A stretch of DNA of 64,000 nt from Helichrysum umbraculigerum (Eukaryota; Streptophyta; Magnoliopsida; Asterales; Asteraceae). Shown here in pieces: positions 1 to 10,136 of the stretch. Under the pieces are notes generated by a model that did not search any database, was not told the origin of the DNA, and was given only the letters and a program-made list of their open reading frames with translations. How positions within the stretch are numbered: position 1 is the stretch's first letter; every line of letters begins with the position of its first letter. Position numbers and translations under genes: made by a program. The stretch spans positions 163,483,759-163,547,758 of the forward strand of contig CATIUR010000003.1 of the NCBI GenBank assembly GCA_949592205.1, in the 5' to 3' direction.

Positions 1-1156
1 GTAGAGTGTGTGTGTAAATTTCAAATTTGGAAATATTTATACACTCCTTTTCATTTTGTTATCCGTGAATAAAAATCCGACAATATAAATTCGTCAATAA
101 CTTTTTAATGAAACATTTTAATCAAATTAAATCTACTTTGGATAAGTGCTAAACTATTAAACCTAAACTATTTGAAAATTTTAAAAATCTTTGAAAACTA
201 AGTATTCACAACCTAACACAAACAAAAACAAAATAAATGCAAAATATTTTTGTTGGGGTAAATCTCATGAGTTGAGATCATATTGGGATAAATGAATGTA
301 TTTATCTTTATTATTTAGAAATGAAAGTCTATTTTGATTGTTAGTATTTTTGGTCCTCTTTAAATTTACTTAGCATTAATAAAACATACTTTCTAAGAAT
401 CATTTTACATGTGATTATTGGTATTATTGTCCTCTTAAGCATTCATGCATTTAAATATCTCAACTTCTTTTATTATTAGCATGCATATTACTTTAAATAA
501 TCTAAATATTAATATACTTTTGTGTTCATAATATGTTAGTATTTCCATATAAAGGGTGAGAATATGATGATATCTTTAGAAGTACACACATATGTTGGAA
601 TGACACTTAGTCACATATGTCATACCCCGAGTTGGACTTATAAACTGTATCACATGTCTATACATAGTATAACAGAGTGATAGAGTTTATTTTGATTTGA
701 TACATGAACTTTTTGGAATATTTGCAAGTTCGTTTATAGAAATATACTAACTAAGGTCTGTACTTAGTACAACAGATAGTTAATATATTTCTCCAGATAT
801 CATAATATTAAGACCCTGAATCATAGATCATAACATATTAATCCCTCAAAATTTAAGACATTGTGTTATCATTTTTGATAACTTTTGATCATTTTGATTA
901 GACCTTTGATTGTCATATATTAATATTTTGAATTATGTAAAATAATATGCATTTATGGTTAAAATTTCTTAGACTAGATACTTTAAATGCAAAAATGTCT
1001 ACCAATATATCACATATAAAATTAATTAGTAGAAAATTTGGTTTAAAAATGCTATGTAAACCTACTAACACATCAAATATAGTACTTATCATTTCTTTTA
1101 AGTAATATTTATTAATACATTTCCAAATGTACTATCACTTCCCAACTTTTTACACA
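1..1156 (-). mobile_element. Probable 3' LTR of Copia element (partial)
   Basis: This AT-rich, gene-free stretch lies just downstream (minus strand) of the Copia pol. On the minus strand a purine run, ATAGGGGGAG at 1170-1161, is followed by a TG at 1156-1155. That is the usual layout of a Copia polypurine tract followed by the start of the 3' LTR. The far end of the LTR is not seen and probably lies beyond the window. At 61-104 there are three copies of the short motif (TCCGTGAATA-like) that also fills the element's leader at 9340-9690, so part of this stretch may belong to an adjoining element copy. Confidence 0.5.
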
Positions 1157-2298
1157 AAATCTCCCCCTATTTTTTATTTTACAAATGTTTTTTTTTTTTG
1201 ATTTTATTGGTTTTTATGATGTTTTTGAATTTTTGTTTTTATAAAAGAAAACAAGCAAGCAACAAACAAAAAATATAAGAGTAAATATCCAAAGTTTACT
1301 TAATTTGATCCAAATGTTTCATGCCGAGCATCGAAATGAGTTCCTCAAAACGTGATTTTGAAAAAGCTTTGGTAAACAAATCAGCTCCCTGTTTCGATGT
1401 TTCAACATGAACCAAAATGATCAAGTTTTTCTCATAGCAATCCCGGATAAAGTGAAAACGTATTTCAATATGTTTAGTCTTTGAGTGTTGAACGGGATTG
1501 CGTATGATACTTATGGCTGCAACATTGTCAATATTTAAAGGAGTTTTGGTAAGAAGTAGACCGTAATCTCGAAGTTGTTGTTGAATCCAAAGGATCTGCG
1601 AACAACAACTGGCAGCGGCAATATATTATGCCTCTGCAGTGGAGGTAGAAACCGTATTTTGTTTCTTGCATTGCCATGTCACGAGTCTATCTCCCAGAAA
1701 TTGACATCCTCCTGATGTTGATTTGAAGTCAATACCACATCCGCCATAGTCAGAATCAGAGTATGCCGAAAGTGCAAAATCTCCATCATTTGAGTACCAT
1801 ATTCCTAAATCAGGTTTGCCCTTCAAATATCTGAAGATTCGCTGTACGGCTCTCAAATGGAGACTTTTTGTAACATCCTCGAAATGGACCTAGTTGTTTA
1901 TATATTATTTCTTGATTTAAATGTGTTTGGAAATAATATTGTTTGAAATAGTGAAATAATTGGAATAGGATCCGAATATTCCAATGTGATAAGTGAAATA
2001 TTAATTGTTGTAAATTAATATAGTTGACGGTGCAATAAAATGTTTGGACTCGCAAATGGTTTTCGGGTTCCAGACAATAGATTGAGATGGGGTATTAAAT
2101 TATACCCGTATATTGAAGGCGGTTCGTGAGGCCGACTTATATATATCCTTTCCTATTTAGGAAAGTTATTCATTTTTATTCCAAAACTCACAGAAACTCT
2201 CTGAAAATCTCCAAATCAATCCAGAAATCAAATCAGGAAGTTGTGATTCTCGTGAAACTTCCTAATCATCAGATTACCATCGTTAGATTCTTCAATCA

Positions 2299-2992
2299 GT
2301 AAGTGTTCTTGTGTATTTAAGAACTTGATTTTGATTTAAATTGGGTAAATTGATGATTTGAGAGATTTGGATGTTAGAAACATGTTATAAGTGTTACATA
2401 TTGATTATGTGATGTTGTTTGAGGTTTATAATTGTTTGAAAATGAGTTTGGAGGGTTTTGGGTTAAAAACCCGTAGATTTGAGTTTGGACAGTCGCAGGA
2501 TTTTGGGGACGAAGGAGGAAGCCGGCGGCTTCTTATTCAAGCCGGCGGCTTGTAGTTAGTCGGTGGAAGCCGGCGGCTTCATAGCCAAAGCCGGCGGCTT
2601 GTGTGGTGTAGTATGAAACCGGCGGGTATAAACCCGACCCGGCGGCTGGTAGAAGCTTTAAAACGGGTTTTAGTTCTGTTACCACATTTGGTAAATTACC
2701 CGGCGGTTGTGGAAGTAAAGCCGGCGGGTGAGAATAGGAAGCCGGCGGCTTCTAGGACGAAGCCGGCGGCTTGAATGGCTGTTTCAGCATTACTTGTTTG
2801 ACTTCGATAGTAATGTGCTTGATATATGTTATAGAAAAATATATGTTAATGATTATATTGTAAATCATTAATACACAATTAGGAACTAGTAATTGTAATG
2901 TTAATTATGTTAAGTTCCTAAATGTCAAAGATTGATATAAGTTATGTATTGATGATCTGGATTACTAACTTATATTTGATATTGATTCTCAG
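2299..2992 (+). other. Putative intron 1 inside the solo LTR
   Basis: A donor GTAAGT at 2299 and an acceptor ATTCTCAG ending at 2992 are present, with a branch-like ACTAACT about 25 bp upstream of the acceptor. The Gypsy LTR at 53273 has matching signals at equivalent positions (donor 53723, acceptor ending 54443). The following short exon-like block (2993-3046) is recognisably similar in both LTRs. Splicing has not been shown. Confidence 0.4.
2519..2773 (+). repeat. Array of ten CCGGCGG-core motifs in the solo LTR
   Basis: Ten copies of a motif centred on CCGGCGG occur in about 255 bp, often as AAGCCGGCGGCTT, where arms AAGCC and GGCTT flank a central GGC. They tend to come in pairs a few bases apart. 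The array is a GC- and CpG-rich island in AT-rich DNA. On the minus strand, copies ending in GGCTT read AGCCGCC, the core of the ethylene-response GCC box. A functional role is inference only. Confidence 0.8.
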
Positions 2993-3046
2993 ATGTGGAG
3001 AAGGCTCAGTGATATTAGACTACTGAGTGGAGGCCTGAGGTAGTCG

Positions 3047-3587
3047 GTGAGTGGATCTGTAACCTCAGTGTGATTTAGTTGTAATGATTTGATTTACAAC
3101 AAGTAATTTATAATATTACTTTGATATGATGCTTTGTCTGAGATATCTTGCCATGTTAAGTTTGGTTGTTTGCTTACTTGGCTGATTGTGCTAGTATATA
3201 AGATTCTGAGGTCAACTTGACTTGACAGTTGGACTTGGTTGTTATTGTAGACGACAGGAGATCTTGAAACTTGAAATGTTGGTTTGGAGATCTAGGTCGT
3301 GTGTGATTAACAACTGGTTATCGGTAGTTCTGTATAGGCCAATACAGATGATTGATAAGTGTTCCTTGAGTACCAAACCGGTATTAGGGTATCTCAGGAG
3401 CCACCGATCCTCATGATGATTGATAATGTTTGATGTGGGTAGCTTGACATTGATTTGATGTCGAGTGATTGATTGATTTTCTGTTTATTGTTATTTGATG
3501 TAAACAGATTGTTATGCTAGGTTGTACTGATGCTTATAGTTTCATTCACTTAGCTTTATGCTAACCCCACCACAGTTCTTCCTGCAG
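3047..3587 (+). other. Putative intron 2 inside the solo LTR
   Basis: Donor GTGAGT at 3047; acceptor TTCCTGCAG ending at 3587; branch-like GCTAACC near 3560. The matching signals in the Gypsy LTR are a GTGAGT donor at 54499 and TTCTTGCAG ending at 54942. This is inferred from the paired conservation of donor, branch and acceptor. Confidence 0.4.
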
Positions 3588-6500
3588 GTTAAAATAGATG
3601 GGACATATTGGGCAGGAGGTTGTTGGACTGGATGGAATGTTTGACAGGCTTTTACTCTGATGTAAATTTTATAACGGTAAAAGTGTTTTGAAGCATTAAC
3701 ACCCAGTTGTTGAAATGTCACGTATTTGATTTGAAAAAGTTTACTGACATTTCGAGTACATTGATAGAATGTTTTTTTAATATACGCTTCCGAGTCGCAG
3801 TTATTATATTATTGTTTATAATGAAACGAGGGGTGTTATACTTTTGGATTTACTTGATACCGCGAACAAATAGAGACAGCAAACATGATATCAGGTCTTG
3901 AAGCAGTTAAGTACATGAGTGAACCAATCATTGACCGATATTCCTTTTGATCGGTTGGTGTGTCATCGAGAGCAAGTCCAATTTTTTCAACAAGATCAAT
4001 GGGAGTTGAAATAGATTTGGCATCCAACATCTTAAATTTTTTAAGATGTCATTAACATACTTAGTTTGATGTATGAAAATGCCCTTATCTAGTTGTTGAA
4101 CTTGCAAACCTAGAAAGAAAGACATCTCCCCCATTGAACTCATCTCAAACTTAGACTTCATGATATTCTCGAATTCTTTGCACAAACTGTCATTCGTAGA
4201 CCCAAATATAATGTCATCCACATATACTTGTACGAGAAGCAAATCACCTTTTGTTTTTCGAATGAAGAGTGTACTATCAATCTGACCTCTCAAAAACCCA
4301 TTAGCTAGAAGATGTTGAGATAAAGTCTCATACCAAGCTCGAGGAGCTTGATGTAATCCGTATAAGGCCTTATCCAACCGAAAAACATGATTTGGGAATT
4401 TTGGATCTTCAAAACCCGGTGGTTGTTTGACAAACACTTCTTCATGCACTTTCCCATATAAAAATGCACACTTGACATCTAACTGATACACTTTGAAATT
4501 CATGAATGAAGCATATGCTAGAAAAATCCGAATAGATTCAAGTCTAGCAACCGGAGCAAAAACTTCATCATAATCCAAACCTTCAATTTGAGTGAATCCT
4601 TGAACCACTAATCTTGCTTTATTGCAAACCACAATCCCTCGATCATCTTTCTTATTTCTAAAAACCCAACGCGTGCCGATTGGATGAATATCTTTGGGAG
4701 GTTTCACCAATGTCCAAACTTGCAATTTAACAAACTGTTGCAATTCTTCTTGCATTGCTTGAACCCATGAAGAGTTTGACAAAGCTATCTGAACATTCTT
4801 TGGTTCAATCTGTGATAAGAAACAAGCAGAAGTCTTGTGTTGATGTCGAGTTTTGATGCCATCAGAAACATCTCCAATCACATTTGTGAGTGGATGTTTA
4901 TGCTCAGAATTAACTCGCAAAGTAGGAACAGGTTCCACATTCAAGTTGGTTCCTAAATGTGAATCCTCAGGATTACTCACTACTTCATCACTAGAATCAT
5001 CATGTGTTGAATCTTCTAGTTCAGTAGAAGGTTCTTGAAAAACTTCAGCATCATCAGGATTTGAAGTTGTGTCATCTTCATCATTTGCCATAGTTGGAGA
5101 AGATTCTTGAACAATAGAATCCTCTGTTGATTGTGGAGGAGTAAAGTTGGAAGTAGGCACTGGTGTGACAGAAGGAAGAAGCGGCTCAGCAGGAGAAGAA
5201 AGAACCAGAATAATAAAATCAGAAGAATCATCATAATCATCAACAGGAGATAACACATCATGTTGAAAATGAGCAAGAGAATTGAAGAACGAGTCATAGT
5301 CAAATAACCATTCTGGACCGATCCCATCGGATGGAGATGAATACCGTAAGAATTCAACCTCATAGCATTCTTCTATTCAATGAGATGCCATGTTATAAAC
5401 TCTTTTGTTTTGAGAATTTGCTGAGTAACCTAAGAAAAACCCAGATTCAGATTTCTCAGCAAATTTTGAAAGACGATCCTTAGTTTTCAACAATAAACAC
5501 GGGCATCCAAAAGGTTCCAGAAAGTGAATATTCGGCTTTCGATTATTCAATAACTCATAACTTGTTTTCATCTTGTCTTTAACCACATGAACTCTATTTA
5601 ACACGAAACAAGCCGTATTAACTGCTTCTGCCCAGAAAGTTGTTGGTAATTTTACATCCGAAAGCATAGTTCTTGCAGCTTCGATCAACGTTCTGTTCTT
5701 TCTTTCAGCAACTCCATTTTGTTGTGGAGTTCGAGAAGCACTGAATTGTTGTGAAATACCATGTTGAAGAAAGAACATTTCCATGATGTAGTTCTTAAAT
5801 TCCGTTCCATTATCACTTCTTAACCTCTTTACTTTTAACGAAAATAAAGTCTCTAATCGTAAAATCAGATACTTAATTTTCTCAGCCGTCTCATCTTTGG
5901 TACTTAGAAAGTAAACCCGTGAAAATCTTGAGTAATCATCAGTGATTACCAAGCAATAGGATTTACCACCTATACTCCTCACATTAACTGGGCCAAACAA
6001 ATCCATATGGAGAAGTTCCAATGGAGTGTTAATTGAATTTACCAACTTAGGTTTATGAGACTTTTTAGTTTGTTTTCCCTTTTTACAGGAAATACAATGG
6101 TCATTTAGTGAAAAAGTCTGTTTAGGGACTCCAATCACTAAATCTTTTTTTACTAAAAAGTTCATTTTCCTAAAGTTGATATGACCCATCCGTCTGTGCC
6201 ATAAAACTGAGTCCTTCTCTGATGCTTTTGACAACAAACAAGTATGCTCCATTGTTTGAGTTATAGAACGCATATCTAGAACATACATATCTTTAACCCT
6301 AGGAGCCCTCATAAGAATCCATTCCTCTGGCACAACAAATCCTGGTTTGAGAATCAAACATTCTTCATCATTGAACCATGTTGACAGCTTTTTGTCACAC
6401 ACTTGTGAAACACTCAGTAAATTATGTTGAAGTTGTTCAACATAATTCACTTTGTCAAAACTTATTTCACCATTCGTAACAGTTCCTTCGCCTGAAATCA

Positions 6501-6660
6501 TTCCTCCTTTATCTCCTGCAAAAGCAACAAACCCTTCATTTTTAATTTTAACATCTTCAAGTAAGGAGAGATTCCCGGTCATATGTCTTGAGCAGCCACT
6601 ATCAATGTACCACACATTATCGATAGCTCGGGATGACTGCAAGACATTTGATGGAAACAG

Positions 6661-9300
6661 TTAGTTGCTAATGGAGACCCAAGCCTTGGAGGCTTTGGGT
6701 CGTCTAGTGATTTCATCTAAGATGAAAACGTCAATCTCTTTGAAATTCTTTTTGAAATCTTTTGAAAGATTGATTGACGCATCATAAGATGATGATTTCT
6801 TCGTTGAAGAAACAAAAGTATTTGTGGTTTTCGTGGGTTTATGAACATTTTTGGTATTTGAAAATTTAGCTTGCTTCAAATTTTCTCTCGAACGTTTTCT
6901 AGCAAGTTTATGACAATCATTCATAAGAGGTCCACGAATTCCACAATAGAAACAGCTTCGTGTTTCATACTTTCTTCGAGAATGAAAGCTTTTATGAGAA
7001 CCATGATATGAAATTTTACTTGTAGAAGCGTCACATTTAGAATATGAGCTTTTACTAGTAGAAGATTCAGGTTTGAAAGCATGATTTTGACCTTTTGTTG
7101 ATGAAGAAGATGATTGCGATTCGTTTGGAGAAGAAGTTCTTTTTAAAATCTTGGTAACTTGTTTTGGAATTTCACAAGTTTTAGATTTTTCTTTATTATT
7201 TTGATTCAAAGCACACTTCTTATTCTTTTCGCAATCATCACAATCATTGTTCTTCATCTTAGAAGTTTGATGAGAAAAATCTGGTGAATTGATTTCATGT
7301 GGTGATTCAGAACTCTCATTAGAAGAAACCTTTTGAGTTACTTCATCTTGAGGTTTTGAGTCATCAACTTTTCCCTTTCTATACACAAACTCAAAATCAG
7401 ATTCATCTTTAACTGGCAATTGAAAATAAGATTTTGGTGGTGGAACAAAATGATATCCAATTCCAGCTTTAGAAGCTGCCTTTGATGCTTTGGTTTTTGC
7501 TTGAAAATCATTTTGATATCCAAGACGAGATTTAGATTTAGTATCTAAACGCTGTTTATGGATAATTTCATCAAAGACCACTGCTGATGTAGAAACATTC
7601 AACAATTGTATTTCAAGATCTAAAATTTTAGATTCAGCTTCAGATTTTTCTTGTTTAAGTAAATCCATCCCAGTCAAATAACTGTTTATGATAGATTGCT
7701 GATTTAAAATTTTAGCTTTCAAATCATGAGTCTCAACATCATTTGACTCAAAACGCTTATTTAAAAGCTTGTTGTTTTCAACCAACTCCTTATTTTGATT
7801 TTTAACCAATTCAATGTCAGTTAAAAGCTGTTGATTTTGAGTTTGGTAAAGACTGAGTTGATCACTCAAGTCAGTACATTTTGAACAAATTTGTTCAAAT
7901 GGAGAAGAATCAACCTCAGAGACATTTGCCATGAAAGCTTGGTTTTGAGAGTATTCCTCCACATGCGCACTCCAATCATAGAATTCATCTACTGTAGAAA
8001 CTAGTGCTGATGATGTGGGAGCAGGAGCTGTATCTTTTCCAGAAAATTGTGGTTGAGTTGAAGAATAATAAGTTTTGGAGGTAGAAGGCTTGGTGAAACC
8101 AGATGTAGGTGCTTTGCTTTTCTCACATTCCCGGGCAAAGTGTCCAAAATTCTGACAGTTATAACACCTAACCTTCGATTTATCAAATCCTGATTTACCC
8201 CCCAACTTGCTTTTTCCAGTTCTTTGAAGAAACTTCTTGACCTTTCTTGTTAGCATAGCAAGATTCCATTGAAGATCCATTTCTTCAAGATCGTCTGGGT
8301 GTAACTGATCGTAATCCTCTTCTGTCAAGTCTACATTACCAACCTTTCCAGAAATAAACGCCTCATATGATGAAAGAAAAGCTTTGACAACAGTTGCATG
8401 ATCTTCGGTAATCTTTGAAACATGTTGGTTAGAATTTTGTTGTTGATGATTGGTAGCAGAAGCACTTCCAGATCCATAAAATCCATAACTAGAATAACCA
8501 CCTGTAGTTCCACTAGAATTCCCAACATTGTATGTCTCAGAACCAGAGAACAAGGCCGTTGTTTCTAAAGCTTTCTTAGAACCAAATTGAGAATATTGCA
8601 TTAATTTTCCAGTCTCCTTTTTCTGTAAAGAAACATCGTATACTTGCAATTTGTTGATCAAATCTTCATATGCATATTCACCCAATGATTCATCTTCCAT
8701 CAAAATGTTAGCCTTAATATCCCACCTTGAAGGTAAAGCTTCAATCAACTTCTCATTGATTTCAAGACGTTCCAAAATCAAACCATGTCTTTTGAGCTCA
8801 CTGATTAACTGGGAATATCGGACAATTAAGTCATTAAAAGATTCATTTGGCATGCATGTGAATACATCCCATTGCTTCTTTAACAAGTCACGTTTACTTT
8901 TCTTCAACTTGTCGTTACCAGCAAAACATATCTCCATTGCTTTATAAAGCTCATATGCTGTATTCAAATCTTTCCATCCAACAAGAACATCACTAGGAAG
9001 ACTCATAGAGATAACCGATTTAGGTTTCTTGTCTCGATCATGTTCTTTCCTTTCATCAGAAGTCATCATTTTGAGTGACTTGGGAGGAAGATTATTATCC
9101 CTATAAATTCCTTCAGCTCTAGGATGAATGTATTGCTCCAAGATAGGAATCATTAGATCTGGATCATATAGAGCAATAAACGACTCAAACCGATACCGCC
9201 AATCATCATAATCATTCTGACATAAGAACTTTGGTGGTTTGGTTGTAATTCCAGTCTCTTGTTCACTCTTCATCATAGCTTGCCAATTCACATGTGCCAT
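6661..9300 (-). CDS. Copia Gag, unusually large (879 aa), intact frame
   Basis: This is the nucleocapsid/capsid protein of the minus-strand Copia element, starting MAHVNWQAMMKSEQ (ATG at 9300-9298). The N-terminal third is a UBN2-like Gag core (DDWRYRFESFIALYD, then RDLLKKQWDVF). A CCHC knuckle follows (CYNCQNFGHFAREC, about residue 385). Next come a long heptad-rich coiled-coil region (roughly residues 480-590) and a Ser/Lys-rich tail. A second knuckle-like motif, CFYCGIRGPLMNDC, has lost its histidine. Most Copia Gags are about 300-450 aa; the long coiled-coil extension and the single in-frame TAA (6661-6663) before pol resemble the SIRE/Maximus lineage. No frameshift or internal stop is seen, although pol is broken, so Gag may have stayed open by chance or could still be made. 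Confidence 0.88.
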   Translation of the reverse strand: MAHVNWQAMMKSEQETGITTKPPKFLCQNDYDDWRYRFESFIALYDPDLMIPILEQYIHPRAEGIYRDNNLPPKSLKMMTSDERKEHDRDKKPKSVISMSLPSDVLVGWKDLNTAYELYKAMEICFAGNDKLKKSKRDLLKKQWDVFTCMPNESFNDLIVRYSQLISELKRHGLILERLEINEKLIEALPSRWDIKANILMEDESLGEYAYEDLINKLQVYDVSLQKKETGKLMQYSQFGSKKALETTALFSGSETYNVGNSSGTTGGYSSYGFYGSGSASATNHQQQNSNQHVSKITEDHATVVKAFLSSYEAFISGKVGNVDLTEEDYDQLHPDDLEEMDLQWNLAMLTRKVKKFLQRTGKSKLGGKSGFDKSKVRCYNCQNFGHFARECEKSKAPTSGFTKPSTSKTYYSSTQPQFSGKDTAPAPTSSALVSTVDEFYDWSAHVEEYSQNQAFMANVSEVDSSPFEQICSKCTDLSDQLSLYQTQNQQLLTDIELVKNQNKELVENNKLLNKRFESNDVETHDLKAKILNQQSIINSYLTGMDLLKQEKSEAESKILDLEIQLLNVSTSAVVFDEIIHKQRLDTKSKSRLGYQNDFQAKTKASKAASKAGIGYHFVPPPKSYFQLPVKDESDFEFVYRKGKVDDSKPQDEVTQKVSSNESSESPHEINSPDFSHQTSKMKNNDCDDCEKNKKCALNQNNKEKSKTCEIPKQVTKILKRTSSPNESQSSSSSTKGQNHAFKPESSTSKSSYSKCDASTSKISYHGSHKSFHSRRKYETRSCFYCGIRGPLMNDCHKLARKRSRENLKQAKFSNTKNVHKPTKTTNTFVSSTKKSSSYDASINLSKDFKKNFKEIDVFILDEITRRPKASKAWVSISN

Positions 9301-9309
9301 TTTAAACAC

Positions 9310-9700
9310 TTAGAAAAATTTCTCACTTAATCTGAGAATACCAACGTCCGAGAATAAGAAAATCCGAGAATAGCAACTTCCGAGAATAACAAATGATCCG
9401 AGAATATGACTTATGCGTGAATCACAGTCCGTCAATACCAAACCTTAACCAGAAATCCGTCTATAACAACACTCCGTGAATCTCAAGTCCGATACTATCA
9501 ATCCGTGAATAACAAAGTTACTATTTATACGACAATAACACAGTCCATCAATAAGAATTCGTCAATCACAATCCAAGAATACGAGTCCGTGAATAATCCA
9601 CTACTGTTCATGCGACAATACCTTATTGTCGGATCACCCAGAAGTAATCACGGAGAAAAACGGTTATTCACTATTGTCGGAACACTAATCACGGATAAAA
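9310..9700 (-). repeat. Degenerate 13-15 bp motif repeats in the Copia leader
   Basis: Just upstream of gag, about 20 loosely spaced copies of a short motif occur, read on the plus strand as TCCGAGAATA, TCCGTGAATA or TCCGTCAATA followed by A/C-rich bases. On the element's sense strand these read TATTCNCGGA. They are not exact tandem repeats: the core TCCGNNAATA is kept and the linkers vary. They would form part of the 5' untranslated leader of the genomic RNA, where packaging or translation signals usually sit. A structural role is inference. Confidence 0.6.
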
Positions 9701-10136
9701 TTTCCAGAATTGTAAAAGTGTTGTAAAATCTTCAATTTTAGCTCGTTTTTGCTAAAATTTATATCACTGAGCTCGGAATTCAATTTCTGATACTCGTATC
9801 TACTCAATTTGATCTTTTACCGTCAAATTTATGAATCCGTACAATTTGACGATAAGTACGTAAACAATCAAAAGAGCAAAATGAGAGAATCAGATCAAAT
9901 TCAGATGAATTATGATCACAGAATCACGTACAACAATAATCACCTGCTAATTTTGATAAAACTCCTCAAATCCGAAGCAATTTGAAATCAAATGATATCG
10001 TAATTCGTCCAAATCAATCAAACAACGTCAAAAAGCAACAAAACTAATCAACTTGAAGTTTCCGAGTCCTTCGATTCTCAAATTCAACCTCTAATCGATC
10101 AATCACAGTCCTAATTTTATTCGTACGTCTAAACTA
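9701..10136 (-). other. Remaining Copia 5' region; no clear LTR or PBS found
   Basis: AT-rich DNA without an open frame. A Copia element on this strand should show a primer-binding site and then the 5' LTR here. I see no convincing tRNA-complementary site and no sequence matching 1-1156. The 5' LTR seems truncated or too diverged to recognise by eye. Confidence 0.4.

Larger units (their letters stand above)
1869..3840 (+). mobile_element. Solo LTR of a Ty3/Gypsy element related to the one at 53273
   Basis: A 1972-bp sequence starts TGTAACATCC and ends GGTGTTATA. It is flanked by the 5-bp target duplication CTTTT (1864-1868 and 3841-3845). Removing it brings the host Copia codons for R-Y-Q-V-N-P-K-V back together. 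Its two ends match the ends of the LTRs at 53273 and 60113, and it shares with them a leader block near 2090 (GGTTCCAGACAATAG), an array of CCGGCGG motifs, and splice-like signals. The rest is too diverged for the same subfamily. No internal element sequence is present, so it is a solo LTR left by LTR-LTR recombination. It inserted after the Copia element. Confidence 0.93.
1296..6660 (-). pseudogene. Copia pol polyprotein, broken (SIRE-like Ty1/Copia)
   Basis: This encodes protease, integrase, reverse transcriptase and RNase H of a Ty1/Copia retrotransposon. Reading right to left: a protease-like YIDSGCSRHMTG; the GAG-pre-integrase motif (WHRRMGHINFRKM); the integrase core with LHMDLFGP, SDNGTEFKN and the PQQNGVAERKNRT block; the RT core with TRWVFRNK, LDVKCAFLYGK and an intact YVDD (about 4210-4225); then RNase H with SAYSDSDYGG and the end HLDQIK, stop at 1296-1298. 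It continues in the gag frame after one TAA. Lesions seen: TGA at 5377-5379 (frame resumes without shift), loss of one base in an A-run near 4037-4042, a second one-base loss near 1859, TAA at about 1626, and a solo LTR inserted at 1869-3840. The element cannot make a complete Pol. The lineage call rests on gag size and the gag/stop/pol layout. Confidence 0.92.
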
